This document shows, piece by piece, positions 9,007 through 17,655 of a stretch of DNA of 64,000 nucleotides. The notes below the pieces were generated by a model. The model did not search any database. It was not told the origin of the DNA and was given only the letters and a program-made list of their open reading frames with translations. This DNA is from Myxococcota bacterium. Its GTDB lineage: Bacteria > Myxococcota_C > UBA6777. A program made the translations under genes and the position numbers. Position 1 is the stretch's first letter. The number at the start of each line of letters is the position of its first letter. The stretch covers positions 1-64,000 of the forward strand of contig JAKLKB010000016.1 in NCBI GenBank assembly GCA_023150835.1. The letters run 5' to 3'.

Positions 9007-10713
9007 CTAACGAGGCTTTTTTCGTTGCGGGTGTAGAACAAAAAAGCGGCGACGGCGATCGACTAGAAAGATCGTATCGCCAGCAACCATCGCATCGCCG
9101 ATCCGCGCAGGAGTTTGGCCTTGAAGCTGTTGCAAAGGAAAGGTGCGCAGCAATCGAAGGCTCTTTGCCGAAAAAGCCCGAATACTGAGAGGAAACACCG
9201 CGTACACTTCTCGGCCCTGTCGATCGCTTCCAAAGGCGAGGACCTGCTTTTCGGCTTGGGCCCGATGGGTGGTCTTGCCCGAAGAGATCGCGGCACGCCA
9301 CAGCTTGCCCTGATAGCGCCCTGAAAACAAAAGATGGCGCTCGTCATGCGAAAAAATAGCCCGACTCTCGTATCGTTCGACAGCGAACCTTTGAACGACC
9401 GTACCTTTTTTCAGATCCAACAGGTACGCAAAGACCCGAGGTTGGTTAAAAAGCGTGTGATGTTCGAGCAAAACAACCCGTCGTCCATCCCTACCCCAAA
9501 CAGGAGCCGAAAGCTCGTGCGGATGTTCTAAGATCGCGAGTTCCATGACCTTTCCCGAGGGAAGATGAAAGGACATCACCGCGCTGCGCAACAACGGTCT
9601 CACCGGGAAATCGTCGCTCTCGGACAAGCACAGATTCGGCTCGTCGCGTGGTCCGCTGTCGAGGAAATACAGCGTCTGCGTTGGCAGATCGTAACGCAAG
9701 ATCTCCGCATGACAGGTAAACTGAGGAAGCGGCACAACGCGGTGCAGCCGTCGTGCTGCGACATCCCAACGCACAAGGAAAAAATCAAGCTTTCGAGTGA
9801 AGGGGTCATCGCGCCGAGTGGAAAATAGCAACATCGCGGCGTTTGTCTTGGAATCGAAAGATAACATCCGAAAACTCGCCCCTTTTCGCTCTTCCACCCA
9901 AGTGGATAACGCAGGATATCTCTCCCAAAAATCGTCGAACGATGGCGCTGGAAGCTCTCTGAGCCGTTGCTTTGTGGTGTCCCAGATCCACAACGGCGCG
10001 GGAGAACAGGGATGCCAATGAACAAAATCGACCAACAACAGATGGGGCTGGAGCAAAGGATGCGCACCGATCGAGGAATTGGCGTACGATGGACGCTGGA
10101 TCTCCGTGACCTGCCAAGGCTTGTTTCCCCACCGAACGGAGCGTGAAGACAGGATCTTGAAGGGGGCCCACCGCCGCGAAGTATTCGGACACGTGGCCCG
10201 CCACTCCTTGGCCGAGATGATAAGTTCGGCACCTTCGATCTTTTGGTGTTGGAGTCCTTTCGTCGGATGATAATAGAGATGCCCCCGCCACAAAACGCCT
10301 TGTATCGGTCGCTCTTGTTTTTGCAATATATGCAGTTGTGCTTTGATGTCTTTGATCTCCTTGGTGGATCGCTGTATGGAGATCGGTAGTTGTCGAAGTT
10401 GCTCTTGCACATGGCCTGAGCGAACTTTCCCCTGCCATCGTGCGGGATCACCTCGATAGATTCGGAGTTGCTTTTGTCCTGTGGATACAATGTACTCCGC
10501 CAACACCCGCCGTCGTTGAAGCGTGCGGATCTTCAACGCAAGCGCACGCAATTGCATGATCTCTGCTCGTACCTTCGGCGGGATCGCTGCTTGTGCAGAG
10601 GAGAAGAACACCATCCCCATCCCCATCCCCATCAGCACCATCCCCATCCCCATCCGCCGCCCGATCCACCCGCCCCGTTCCCTCAGATCACCAAACCACC
10701 ACTGCTGCTTCAT
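9007..10713 (-). CDS. Exported protein with C-terminal propeller-like repeats, unknown function
   Basis: A 568-residue protein with an unusual signal peptide: after a WIGRR n-region, the hydrophobic core is a Gly-Met repeat (GMGMVLMGMGMGMVFF) ending SAQA, a good signal peptidase I site. Residues about 45-140 are predicted helical and charged. The remainder has repeated beta-strand patterns such as VVLLEHHT, HLLFSGRYQGKLWRA and AMVAGDTIFLVD that resemble TolB/WD40-like propellers. It is therefore probably periplasmic or surface-exposed. The ATG at 10713 is preceded by GTGAGG. It is convergent with comEC. I do not recognise a named family, and the propeller call is by pattern only. Confidence 0.8.
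   Translation of the reverse strand: MKQQWWFGDLRERGGWIGRRMGMGMVLMGMGMGMVFFSSAQAAIPPKVRAEIMQLRALALKIRTLQRRRVLAEYIVSTGQKQLRIYRGDPARWQGKVRSGHVQEQLRQLPISIQRSTKEIKDIKAQLHILQKQERPIQGVLWRGHLYYHPTKGLQHQKIEGAELIISAKEWRATCPNTSRRWAPFKILSSRSVRWGNKPWQVTEIQRPSYANSSIGAHPLLQPHLLLVDFVHWHPCSPAPLWIWDTTKQRLRELPAPSFDDFWERYPALSTWVEERKGASFRMLSFDSKTNAAMLLFSTRRDDPFTRKLDFFLVRWDVAARRLHRVVPLPQFTCHAEILRYDLPTQTLYFLDSGPRDEPNLCLSESDDFPVRPLLRSAVMSFHLPSGKVMELAILEHPHELSAPVWGRDGRRVVLLEHHTLFNQPRVFAYLLDLKKGTVVQRFAVERYESRAIFSHDERHLLFSGRYQGKLWRAAISSGKTTHRAQAEKQVLAFGSDRQGREVYAVFPLSIRAFSAKSLRLLRTFPLQQLQGQTPARIGDAMVAGDTIFLVDRRRRFFVLHPQRKKPR
10612..10655. repeat. CCCCAT hexamer repeat inside a signal-peptide region
   Basis: Seven CCCCAT-type hexamers, interrupted once by CAGCAC, encode the Gly-Met core of the signal peptide of the gene on the minus strand. 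Slippage in multiples of six would change signal-peptide length without shifting the frame. Confidence 0.85.
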
Positions 10714-10826
10714 GTTGCCTCACCCATCCGAACAGAAAGAACGCCTCACCCAACTCCCACGAAAGCATCGCTGTGCTGGGGCCGATGCGCAAAAGCAAAG
10801 AAAATGCCACCCCCTTTCGTGCGCTC

Positions 10827-10854
10827 TTGACGATGGCAAAACGGCGTGTATAGT
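10827..10854 (+). promoter_or_regulatory. Sigma-70-type promoter for gap
   Basis: TTGACG (10827-10832) and TATAGT (10849-10854) are separated by 16 bases, close to the consensus, and point toward gap, whose start codon is about 88 bases downstream of the -10 box. Confidence 0.6.
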
Positions 10855-10941
10855 GCGCCGCATTCCGCTTAGTGCGCCCTTCGCGTGCGCACGTTCATCA
10901 CACCTGCCTCCGCAGGTCTCCACCCAACACGAGGTGATATC

Positions 10942-11955
10942 ATGGCAATCCGTATTGCTATCAACGGTTTCGGTCGCATTGGTCGTACAGTCCTCCGCCA
11001 CGTCTTGGACAAACACAACGATGTCGAAGTCGTCGCCATCAACGATATCGGCCAACCCCAAGCACTTGTTCATCTGCTCAAGTACGACTCTGTGATGGGC
11101 CGCCTCCCCCAAAACGTCCACCTCGAAGGAAACATCCTGCACATCGAAGGCAAAGGCTCCATTCAGATGATCGCAGAACGCGAACTGACCAACCTTCCGT
11201 GGAAATCGCTTAACTTGGACTTTGTCGTCGAATCTTCGGGCGTCTTCCGTAGCCGCTCCAAACTCGAAAAACACCTCGAAGCCGGCGCTCCCAAAGTCCT
11301 GCTCACCGTCCCCTCCAAAGATCCGATCGACGCCACCATCGTCCTCGGTGTCAACGATCACGACCTCAAAGCCGAACATAAGCTGATCTCCAACGCCTCC
11401 TGCACCACCAACTGCCTCGCACCGATGGCCAAAGTCCTCCACGAAAGCTTCGGCATCGAACACGCCATGATGACCACCATCCACGCCTACACCAACGACC
11501 AACGCATCCTCGATGCCCCCCACGAAGATGCTTATCGCGCCCGCGCTGCCGCCGTCAACATCATCCCCACCACCACAGGCGCTGCCCGCGCTACCGGCCA
11601 AGTCCTCCCCGCACTCCAAGGCCGTATCGATGGCGTTGCCATGCGCGTCCCCGTCCCCAACGGCTCTGTCGTCGACCTCGTCTCTGTCCTCAGCAAAGAA
11701 GTGACTGCCGCCGATATCAACGCCGCCATGAAAGCTGCCGCTCAAGGCCCCCTTAAAGGCATCCTCGAATACACCGAAGATCCCATCGTCTCCACTGATA
11801 TCCTCGGCAACCATCACTCCTCGATCTTTGCCGCTGACTCCACCATGGTCCTCGGTAAAAACGGTCGCATGGTCAAAACCGTCTCGTGGTACGACAACGA
11901 ATTCGGCTACTCCTGCCGCGTCGTTGACCTCCTCAAAAAAGCCGCCTCCCTCTAA
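10942..11955 (+). CDS. gap: Glyceraldehyde-3-phosphate dehydrogenase (type I)
   Basis: A 337-residue cytosolic enzyme that oxidises and phosphorylates glyceraldehyde 3-phosphate in glycolysis. The N-terminal GFGRIGR (residues 9-15) binds the dinucleotide; an Asp after VVAIN (residue 35) suggests NAD rather than NADP preference. The active-site motif ASCTTNCLAP (152-161) places the catalytic Cys at residue 154, and the C-terminal WYDNEFGYSCR is also conserved. The ATG at 10942 follows GAGGTGAT at good spacing; the open frame continues upstream to 10885 but without support. A promoter-like pair lies about 90 bases upstream. No other glycolytic gene is adjacent; the next gene is convergent beyond a repeat element. 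Confidence 0.98.
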   Translation: MAIRIAINGFGRIGRTVLRHVLDKHNDVEVVAINDIGQPQALVHLLKYDSVMGRLPQNVHLEGNILHIEGKGSIQMIAERELTNLPWKSLNLDFVVESSGVFRSRSKLEKHLEAGAPKVLLTVPSKDPIDATIVLGVNDHDLKAEHKLISNASCTTNCLAPMAKVLHESFGIEHAMMTTIHAYTNDQRILDAPHEDAYRARAAAVNIIPTTTGAARATGQVLPALQGRIDGVAMRVPVPNGSVVDLVSVLSKEVTAADINAAMKAAAQGPLKGILEYTEDPIVSTDILGNHHSSIFAADSTMVLGKNGRMVKTVSWYDNEFGYSCRVVDLLKKAASL

Positions 11956-11971
11956 AAAACCACCCCCCCTC

Positions 11972-12115
11972 CAATACGATATCCGAGCGACGTACACAGC
12001 AACGGAGAGCACGTAGACGCCCGATGATTGGGCAGCCCCCTGTGGCTGCCCCTACCTCTTTATGATCGCACGATGGGCGGATCTCGTCTAACTCAACGGG
12101 CGGATCTCGTATTAC
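11972..12115 (+). mobile_element. Family B element (copy B2)
   Basis: Terminal inverted repeats CAATACGATATCCG (left) and CGGATCTCGTATTAC (right) bound a 144-bp unit with the central hairpin GGGCAGCC (12030-12037) / GGCTGCCC (12044-12051). It fills most of the gap between gap and the convergent lipoprotein gene. There is no family A element beside this copy. Confidence 0.8.
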
Positions 12116-12129
12116 AGGTTCGCTGCGCT

Positions 12130-14433
12130 TTATTGAAAAAACACCCGTCGGATCGCACGATTGGCAATCTCTGTGACGTAAAGGTTCTTGTATCCGCCTT
12201 CTTGCACAAACGCGAAGTAGGCCACCCCTGCAAACAACGCAACGGACGGGAGGCCGTCCATAAACCCATGAGCGTCTTGCCCAACAAACGTTGTGACATG
12301 GAAATTGTTGGCGATATCGATCCGCCGAATCTTCGAATACTCCGCAACATACAACATCCCCCCTTCCCACAAGATCCCCAAAGGCGAAGCAATCCCCGCA
12401 TACACGCCAGAACCGTCACTCGATGAGGCCGTTCCATTGCCTGCAACGGTTGAGGTCGCTCCGCTCGACGACAAGACTTTACGGATCCGGTGGTTGCCCG
12501 TGTCGCTCACATAAAGATCCCCCTTGTCGTCCAACGTCAATGAAGACATCAAGCTAAATTGGGCACCCGCGCCGCTTGTTGTGTCGTTTTTGTATCCATA
12601 GGTGCTCCCCGCCAGCGTTGTGACGATAAGACGATCGTCGATTTTACGGATCTTGTAGTTCGCACGATCTGCGATATAAAACACGGACAGCTTAGAATCA
12701 AACACGATATCCACGGGATGGCCAAATTGAGCGGTTTGTGTTGTACCGCCTTTGTCGCCATAGGCGGTTCCTGCGAAGGTTGTGACTTGCCTTTGGGCTG
12801 ATATCTTGCGGATGCGGTGGTTGAACGTGTCCGCAACGTACAGTTCCCCGTTAGGTCCCCACGTCAAACCTTGTGGCCCCCAAAAAGTCGCAGAAGCAGC
12901 CGCACCATCCGCACTTCCACGAGCGCCTGTTCCTGCAAACACGCCCACGCTCCCCGAAGGATAGATCTGGAGGATCTGGTTCTTCGTCGGATCAACTACC
13001 AAGAACCCGCCTCCGGGGTACTTGACGATCCCTGTGGGGTACGCAAACGGCGTGTATGTTGTGTGTGCGCCTCCCGAGATGGTCTCCGTATACGGGCCGC
13101 CTACGCAAACTGAGTTACGGCACACATCACCCGACAGGCACTTGCCGAAGCATCCGGCACAATACCTCGGATCGCTGCGCGTATCTACGCAAGCGAGCGG
13201 GGTTCCACACGCTCTATGTCCAGACATAGGGCAAGAACATTGACCATTCGTACACCGCGCATCGACCGGACAAGCCTGAGCGCACTTCCCACAATGCGCG
13301 TTGTTTGCCAACGTATTCACACACGCGCTGCCGCACAACTGCGTACCGCTCGGACAAGAACAAGCCCCTATTTGGCAAGTACCGCCCGTTGCACAGGCTT
13401 TGTCACACGTTCCGCAATGCTTCGCGTCGGTTTGCAGATCCACACAGACAGTCCCACACACCGTCAAGGGAGCACCGCAAGATGCCACACATGCGCCGTT
13501 TTGACAGACCGTAGTCATTGAGCAAGCCTTCCCACAGGCTCCGCAATGCTTCGGATCTTGCTGCTTGTTCACACAGATACCGTTGCAAAGCTCCGTTCCT
13601 GTAGGGCATCCGCAAGCCCCCTTGGTACAGACTTGACCCGCAGGACAGCTCTTTGCGCACTGGCCGCAATGCTTGGGATCGGTTTGGATATCGACACACC
13701 CTGCACCACAACGCGTCTGCTGTTTTTCGCACGCGATCAAGCAAACTCCGGCCTCGCAGACGTCACCCGCCCCACACACCACCCCACAACGACCGCAGTG
13801 TTTCGCGTTGGTTTGCAAGTCCACACAAAGCGTCCCACAAAACACCTCTTGCTTTGGACAGGCGCAAAGTCCCGCCGTACAAGCAAGGCCCCCACCACAA
13901 GCGTTGTTGCATTGGCCGCAATGCGTCTGACTGGTTTGCACGTTCACACACTGACCACCGCAAAACTTCTCTCCTACGCGACAAGGATCTTCGGGTTCGG
14001 CCTCTTCGATCTCTTGCTCGCTAGGCGGCTGTTCTGCCGCAGCATCGGCTTCTTGTGCAGGTTCGGCGCTCTCTGCGTTCGGCTCTCCTGCCTCTGCGCT
14101 TGTGGATTCTTCGACAACGTTCTCAGGAGCGTTCTCGGTGGTCCCTTCTACGGTCTTCTCAACCTCCCCTTCTGTGGGGGTTTCGCGGCTTTCTTCAACT
14201 GTATCCGAGGGGATTTCAGCGCTTGTCTCGTTGACCTTTTCTAGGGTGGCGTTTTCATTTCGCCCCCACAACACGCACAAGCCGCGCTCGCAATAAGCCG
14301 AAGCATCGAGCTTTTTGCATTCTTCATCAAGCTGACACGTCCACTTTTCGCTTCCATTCGGTAGCTTGGGCGAGTCGACACACCCGATCCCCACAGCACA
14401 CAACATCAAAAAAACAGCCAAACCCCGAAACAT
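12130..14433 (-). CDS. Lipoprotein with seven Stig1-like Cys modules and NHL propeller
   Basis: A 767-residue exported lipoprotein. The signal peptide starts MFRGLAVFLMLCAVG and the lipobox Cys is in GIGCVDS. A Glu/Ala/Pro-rich linker (about residues 55-150) is followed by seven Cys modules of about 42 residues with the pattern C-G-x2-C-V-D-x-Q-T-D-x2-H-C-G-x-C (about 150-445), resembling Stig1-type modules common in myxobacterial exported proteins. The C-terminal half has about six NHL-like blades such as NGELYVADTFNHRIRKI, predicting a six-bladed propeller that could bind a ligand or protein. The ATG at 14433 is preceded by GGGAG; the longer frame to 14832 is antisense noise. It is a close paralogue of the upstream gene at 14604. 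The biological role is unknown. Confidence 0.9.
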   Translation of the reverse strand: MFRGLAVFLMLCAVGIGCVDSPKLPNGSEKWTCQLDEECKKLDASAYCERGLCVLWGRNENATLEKVNETSAEIPSDTVEESRETPTEGEVEKTVEGTTENAPENVVEESTSAEAGEPNAESAEPAQEADAAAEQPPSEQEIEEAEPEDPCRVGEKFCGGQCVNVQTSQTHCGQCNNACGGGLACTAGLCACPKQEVFCGTLCVDLQTNAKHCGRCGVVCGAGDVCEAGVCLIACEKQQTRCGAGCVDIQTDPKHCGQCAKSCPAGQVCTKGACGCPTGTELCNGICVNKQQDPKHCGACGKACSMTTVCQNGACVASCGAPLTVCGTVCVDLQTDAKHCGTCDKACATGGTCQIGACSCPSGTQLCGSACVNTLANNAHCGKCAQACPVDARCTNGQCSCPMSGHRACGTPLACVDTRSDPRYCAGCFGKCLSGDVCRNSVCVGGPYTETISGGAHTTYTPFAYPTGIVKYPGGGFLVVDPTKNQILQIYPSGSVGVFAGTGARGSADGAAASATFWGPQGLTWGPNGELYVADTFNHRIRKISAQRQVTTFAGTAYGDKGGTTQTAQFGHPVDIVFDSKLSVFYIADRANYKIRKIDDRLIVTTLAGSTYGYKNDTTSGAGAQFSLMSSLTLDDKGDLYVSDTGNHRIRKVLSSSGATSTVAGNGTASSSDGSGVYAGIASPLGILWEGGMLYVAEYSKIRRIDIANNFHVTTFVGQDAHGFMDGLPSVALFAGVAYFAFVQEGGYKNLYVTEIANRAIRRVFFQ

Positions 14434-14465
14434 CGCAAACTCCCACAACAACGGCCTTCCCAAAC

Positions 14466-14556
14466 ACACCGATCCTGAAAGGCCGATACACCGTTTCTGA
14501 AAGGCACAATACACTGATCTTGAAAGACACAATGCACCAACCGCGAAAAAGACGCC
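14466..14556. repeat. Four imperfect 23-bp repeats upstream of a lipoprotein gene
   Basis: Units starting at 14466, 14488, 14511 and 14534 share ACACCGAT-x3-TGAAAGGC-ACAAT with decreasing similarity. They lie 33-123 bases upstream of the lipoprotein start at 14433 and downstream of its paralogue, so they are placed as possible operator or activator sites. The function is a guess. Confidence 0.55.
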
Positions 14557-14603
14557 CCACACAGCACAAGGACTGTCCCTATGGCCTTCCCAGATCATCA
14601 AGA

Positions 14604-16772
14604 TCATCGCATCCAGATCCGACGCAACGCTCGATTCAGCCCATCCGCCACGTACAGCGAGCCTGAAAGCCACAAGATATCGGTGGGTTGATAGAATTGT
14701 GCGTCGAGTACGCCGCCATCTTTGTAACCCGGCGTCTTTCCGATCAGCGTGCTGACTTGGTTGGTGGCGGGGTCGAACTTGCGGATGCGATGGTTGTCGC
14801 GATCTGCGATGTACAAGGATCGTCCGTCCCATGCCAGCCCCATCGGAAAGCGAAACTTTGCGGATCCTGCGGTTCCATCGGTGAGGCCGAAACCACCCGC
14901 TGCCACCGTGAACACCTTCTTTGCGTTGAGATCGATCTTGCGGATACGATGGGATAAATAATCGCTTACGTACAGGTTTCCTTGACCGTCAAGCGCAAGT
15001 CCCAAAGGATAGTGAAACTGCGCAGTGGTCAACGAGGTGCCATCGCTCGTTCCCACTTTCCCGTTGCCCGCAAACGTCGAGACCTCGCCCAACAGCGTGA
15101 TCTGACGGATTCGGTTGTTCGCCATATCCGCAACATAAAACACCTTGGCATTCGCATCATAGACGATGCCTCGCGGAAAGTGGAACTGCGCTTTTTCTCT
15201 TGTTCCTTCTTTGTCCCCCAACGTCGACCCAGCAAACAAACCCACGCCCTTCGTCGGATCCACAAAGCGGATCTTGTGGTTCGAAGTATCCGAGATAAAC
15301 ACAACACGATTCGGCCCTTCGGCGATTCCACAAGGATCGGAAAGCTTGGCCGTGAGCGGATTGGCGCTATTTTGGTCCCCCACCACCGATCCCGCCCACG
15401 TCCCCGAAAGATTCGGTCCCGAAACCAACAGCACCTGATCTTTGTTGCGATCCCCAACCAACAAGCCTGTATGCGAAACATACCCCAGCGCGCAAGGATA
15501 GCTAAACGGCGAAGTGACGGCGGGCGCGATCGGCCCTGCCATCGTCGTCACATACGGAGTCTTGCGACAGCCCCCACCGACACAAAGCTCTCCCGCGAGA
15601 CAGGACTTTCCGCACGTTCCGCAATGACTGTTCGATTCTTTGAGATCGACGCATTCGCCTTTGCAATGTGCCAGCGCCGCGTTGGAACACACACAGGAGC
15701 CGCCCACGCAACTCGCGTTGCTCGCACAAGCATCCTCGCACTTACCGCAGTGCTTGGCGTCCGTCTTCACGTCGACACACTCTCCTTTGCACTCTTGCCG
15801 TCCACTCGCGCACGAGCACGCCCCATTTTGACAAGTCGCCCCCACCGAACAAACGCTGCCACACGCTCCACAATTCTTCGGATCGATCATCACATCCGCG
15901 CAGACGTTGGCACACGCAGTCGCTGGTTTGACACACGCAGACACACACGCACCACCTTGGCATAACGGCGCAGCATCCGCCCCACAAGACTGCCCACAGT
16001 CCCCACAATGCGAAGGATCCGTTCGGATATCGACGCAAATACCGCCACAATCTTTCTTGCTCCCCGCACATCCGCAAAATCCGTTGAGACATCCTTGATC
16101 GTTTCGACAAGCCTGACCACACTTCCCACAATGCCTCGGATCTTGCTTGGGATCCACACAAGACATCCCACAACGTATCTCCCCCGTTTTGCAAGGCGTT
16201 TGACACAGCCCGCCCGCACAGATTTGGCCCGACAAGCACGCGGCATCGCACACTCCGCAATGTTGCGCGCTCGCTTGGATATCCACACACACACCGCCAC
16301 ACAAACGCCCACCATTCGGGCAAGAACAGATCCCTCGCTGGCACACCTCAACGGCCTCACAAGCATTGTTGCACTGACCGCAATGCTTTGGGTCGGTTTG
16401 GGTATCGACGCAAGCGCCCGCGCAAAACCACTTCCCCTCCGCACAAGGATTCTCTGGCTCCGCCTCTTGGGCCTCTTGTTCGGTCAGTTCGCTTTCCACC
16501 CCAGTATCGGGTTTCTCTGGCGATTCCACTACAGCTTCTTGAGGCTCGACAGCGATCTGTTCTTCCGCACCGTAAGGCTCTGTTGTCGAAGCATCACCGC
16601 GCTTCCAAAACACACACAGCCCCTGTTCGCAATGCGCCCCAACACCGAGCTTTTCGCATTCTTTGTTTTCTTGGCAAGGCCACAAGGCGCTACCTTCGGG
16701 AAGTGTCGGAGATTGCGTACAGCCCCACCACACCACACCACAAAAAACACACCACGCAACCATTCGCCACAT
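14604..16772 (-). CDS. Paralogous lipoprotein with seven Stig1-like Cys modules and NHL propeller
   Basis: A 722-residue lipoprotein with the same architecture as the gene at 12130-14433. The signal peptide MWRMVAWCVFCGVVWWGC ends at a lipobox-like WWGC. An N-terminal CQENKECEKL segment and an acidic Gln/Glu linker are followed by seven Cys modules (for example CGGVCVDIQASAQHCG) and about six NHL blades (for example GQGNLYVSDYLSHRIRKI). AGGAG six bases before the ATG at 16772 supports this start over 16793. The two genes are in tandem on the same strand with a 170-base gap that holds a direct-repeat array, so they probably arose by duplication but can be regulated separately. Predicted location is the outer membrane or cell surface. 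The function is unknown. Confidence 0.9.
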   Translation of the reverse strand: MWRMVAWCVFCGVVWWGCTQSPTLPEGSALWPCQENKECEKLGVGAHCEQGLCVFWKRGDASTTEPYGAEEQIAVEPQEAVVESPEKPDTGVESELTEQEAQEAEPENPCAEGKWFCAGACVDTQTDPKHCGQCNNACEAVEVCQRGICSCPNGGRLCGGVCVDIQASAQHCGVCDAACLSGQICAGGLCQTPCKTGEIRCGMSCVDPKQDPRHCGKCGQACRNDQGCLNGFCGCAGSKKDCGGICVDIRTDPSHCGDCGQSCGADAAPLCQGGACVSACVKPATACANVCADVMIDPKNCGACGSVCSVGATCQNGACSCASGRQECKGECVDVKTDAKHCGKCEDACASNASCVGGSCVCSNAALAHCKGECVDLKESNSHCGTCGKSCLAGELCVGGGCRKTPYVTTMAGPIAPAVTSPFSYPCALGYVSHTGLLVGDRNKDQVLLVSGPNLSGTWAGSVVGDQNSANPLTAKLSDPCGIAEGPNRVVFISDTSNHKIRFVDPTKGVGLFAGSTLGDKEGTREKAQFHFPRGIVYDANAKVFYVADMANNRIRQITLLGEVSTFAGNGKVGTSDGTSLTTAQFHYPLGLALDGQGNLYVSDYLSHRIRKIDLNAKKVFTVAAGGFGLTDGTAGSAKFRFPMGLAWDGRSLYIADRDNHRIRKFDPATNQVSTLIGKTPGYKDGGVLDAQFYQPTDILWLSGSLYVADGLNRALRRIWMR

Positions 16773-16984
16773 CGAACGCTCCTGCTTAACCAAGCCGCCA
16801 AATCTCGGCTCCCTCTTTTGCTCTTATGGCACAAGACGCTTCTCGCGCCAAGGCTTTGCGCCTGCCTTCGCCCAACCTCCTACGCCCCACCAAAGACCCA
16901 CAGGCGCTTGCAAAAATCCCCAAGATGTGCTTTTTTCCCCTTCTTTCCTCCAACTTGACGGAGCGGACCTCGATTCTTATACGG

Positions 16985-17155
16985 ATAGGAGTGACGCAGT
17001 TGGCAAAAAAAGCCGTGTTCGCGAACGCCCAAGCGACAGGGTCGTTGGCGTGAAAAACCAGCGATCTGTTCGCCAATACGGGGTCAAGGGGCGACAGTCC
17101 CTTGTGGGGCGTGGGGTGACACCCCACAAAAACGACCCAACTGCGTAAGTCCTAT
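16985..17155 (+). mobile_element. Family A element, best complete copy (A4)
   Basis: A 171-bp unit with terminal inverted repeats ATAGGAGTGACGCAGTTGG (left) and CCAACTGCGTAAGTCCTAT (right), matching at 17 of 19 positions when one is reverse-complemented. Internal landmarks in order are AAAAAAAGCCGTGTTCGCG, CCAAGCGACAGGG, ATACGGGGTCAAGGGG and TTGTGGGGCGTGGGGTGA with ACCCCACAA as a hairpin arm. No open frame. Size and ends are those of a MITE-like element whose transposase is not in the window. The rest of the gap 16773-16984 shows nothing I recognise. Confidence 0.85.
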
Positions 17156-17250
17156 ACAAAATCCGAGTGATGTGCGATCAACGGGTCACTCGGAGATGCC
17201 CGATTCTTGGGCAGCCGCAGGGGGCAGCCCCTACACCTTTACGATCACAC
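17156..17250 (+). mobile_element. Family B element (copy B3), abutting A4
   Basis: The left end ACAAAATCCGAGTGATGTG directly follows element A4. The GGGCAGCC-type hairpin, GCAGCCGCAGGGGGCAGC, and the TTTACGATCACAC block are present; the right terminus is degraded just before the Rieske gene. Confidence 0.65.
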
Positions 17251-17271
17251 AACCAGCGGGCCTCGATCCCC

Positions 17272-17649
17272 ATGCAAGAAGCACATACCCCGTCCACCGC
17301 TTGGCACCTACTCGCCCACTCCAACGAGATCCCCGAAGGCATGTGCCTGCAAGTCGGATTGGCGGGGCGTTCCTTGCTCGTCTGTAAAGTCAACGGGCAG
17401 ATCTATTGCGTCGAAGATCGCTGCTCTCACCGCGATATCCCGCTGCATCGGGGCTGGCTCGAAGGCTATTTGTTTGCTTGCCCCCTTCATGGAGCCACCT
17501 TCGATATCCGCAATGGATCTCCTTGTCGACTCCCCGCAACGCGACCGATCGCCAGCTTCCCCATCCAAATCGACGAACAACAGCGCGTCTTTGTCGCATT
17601 GCCTGAGCCACCCACCAAACAACCCAAATCCCCCCAACCTCCGAGGTAA
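17272..17649 (+). CDS. Rieske [2Fe-2S] ferredoxin-like protein
   Basis: A 125-residue small soluble Rieske protein. Cluster ligands are in CSH (Cys51, His53) and CPLH (Cys70, His73), the canonical C-x-H...C-x2-H arrangement, followed by GATFDIRNG. Stand-alone proteins of this size resemble the ferredoxin component of dioxygenases or NirD-type subunits and carry single electrons. Its oxidase partner is not in the window; the FNR-like reductase at 33542 is far away. I chose the ATG at 17272 because the upstream extension to 17167 reads through a repeat. It ends six bases before gshB on the same strand, so the two are probably co-transcribed, which hints at a redox link. Confidence 0.9.
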   Translation: MQEAHTPSTAWHLLAHSNEIPEGMCLQVGLAGRSLLVCKVNGQIYCVEDRCSHRDIPLHRGWLEGYLFACPLHGATFDIRNGSPCRLPATRPIASFPIQIDEQQRVFVALPEPPTKQPKSPQPPR

Positions 17650-17655
17650 CCGCGC

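Noticed and set aside
10720-12012. 430-codon frame opposite gap
   Set aside because: Antisense shadow of a highly biased housekeeping gene.
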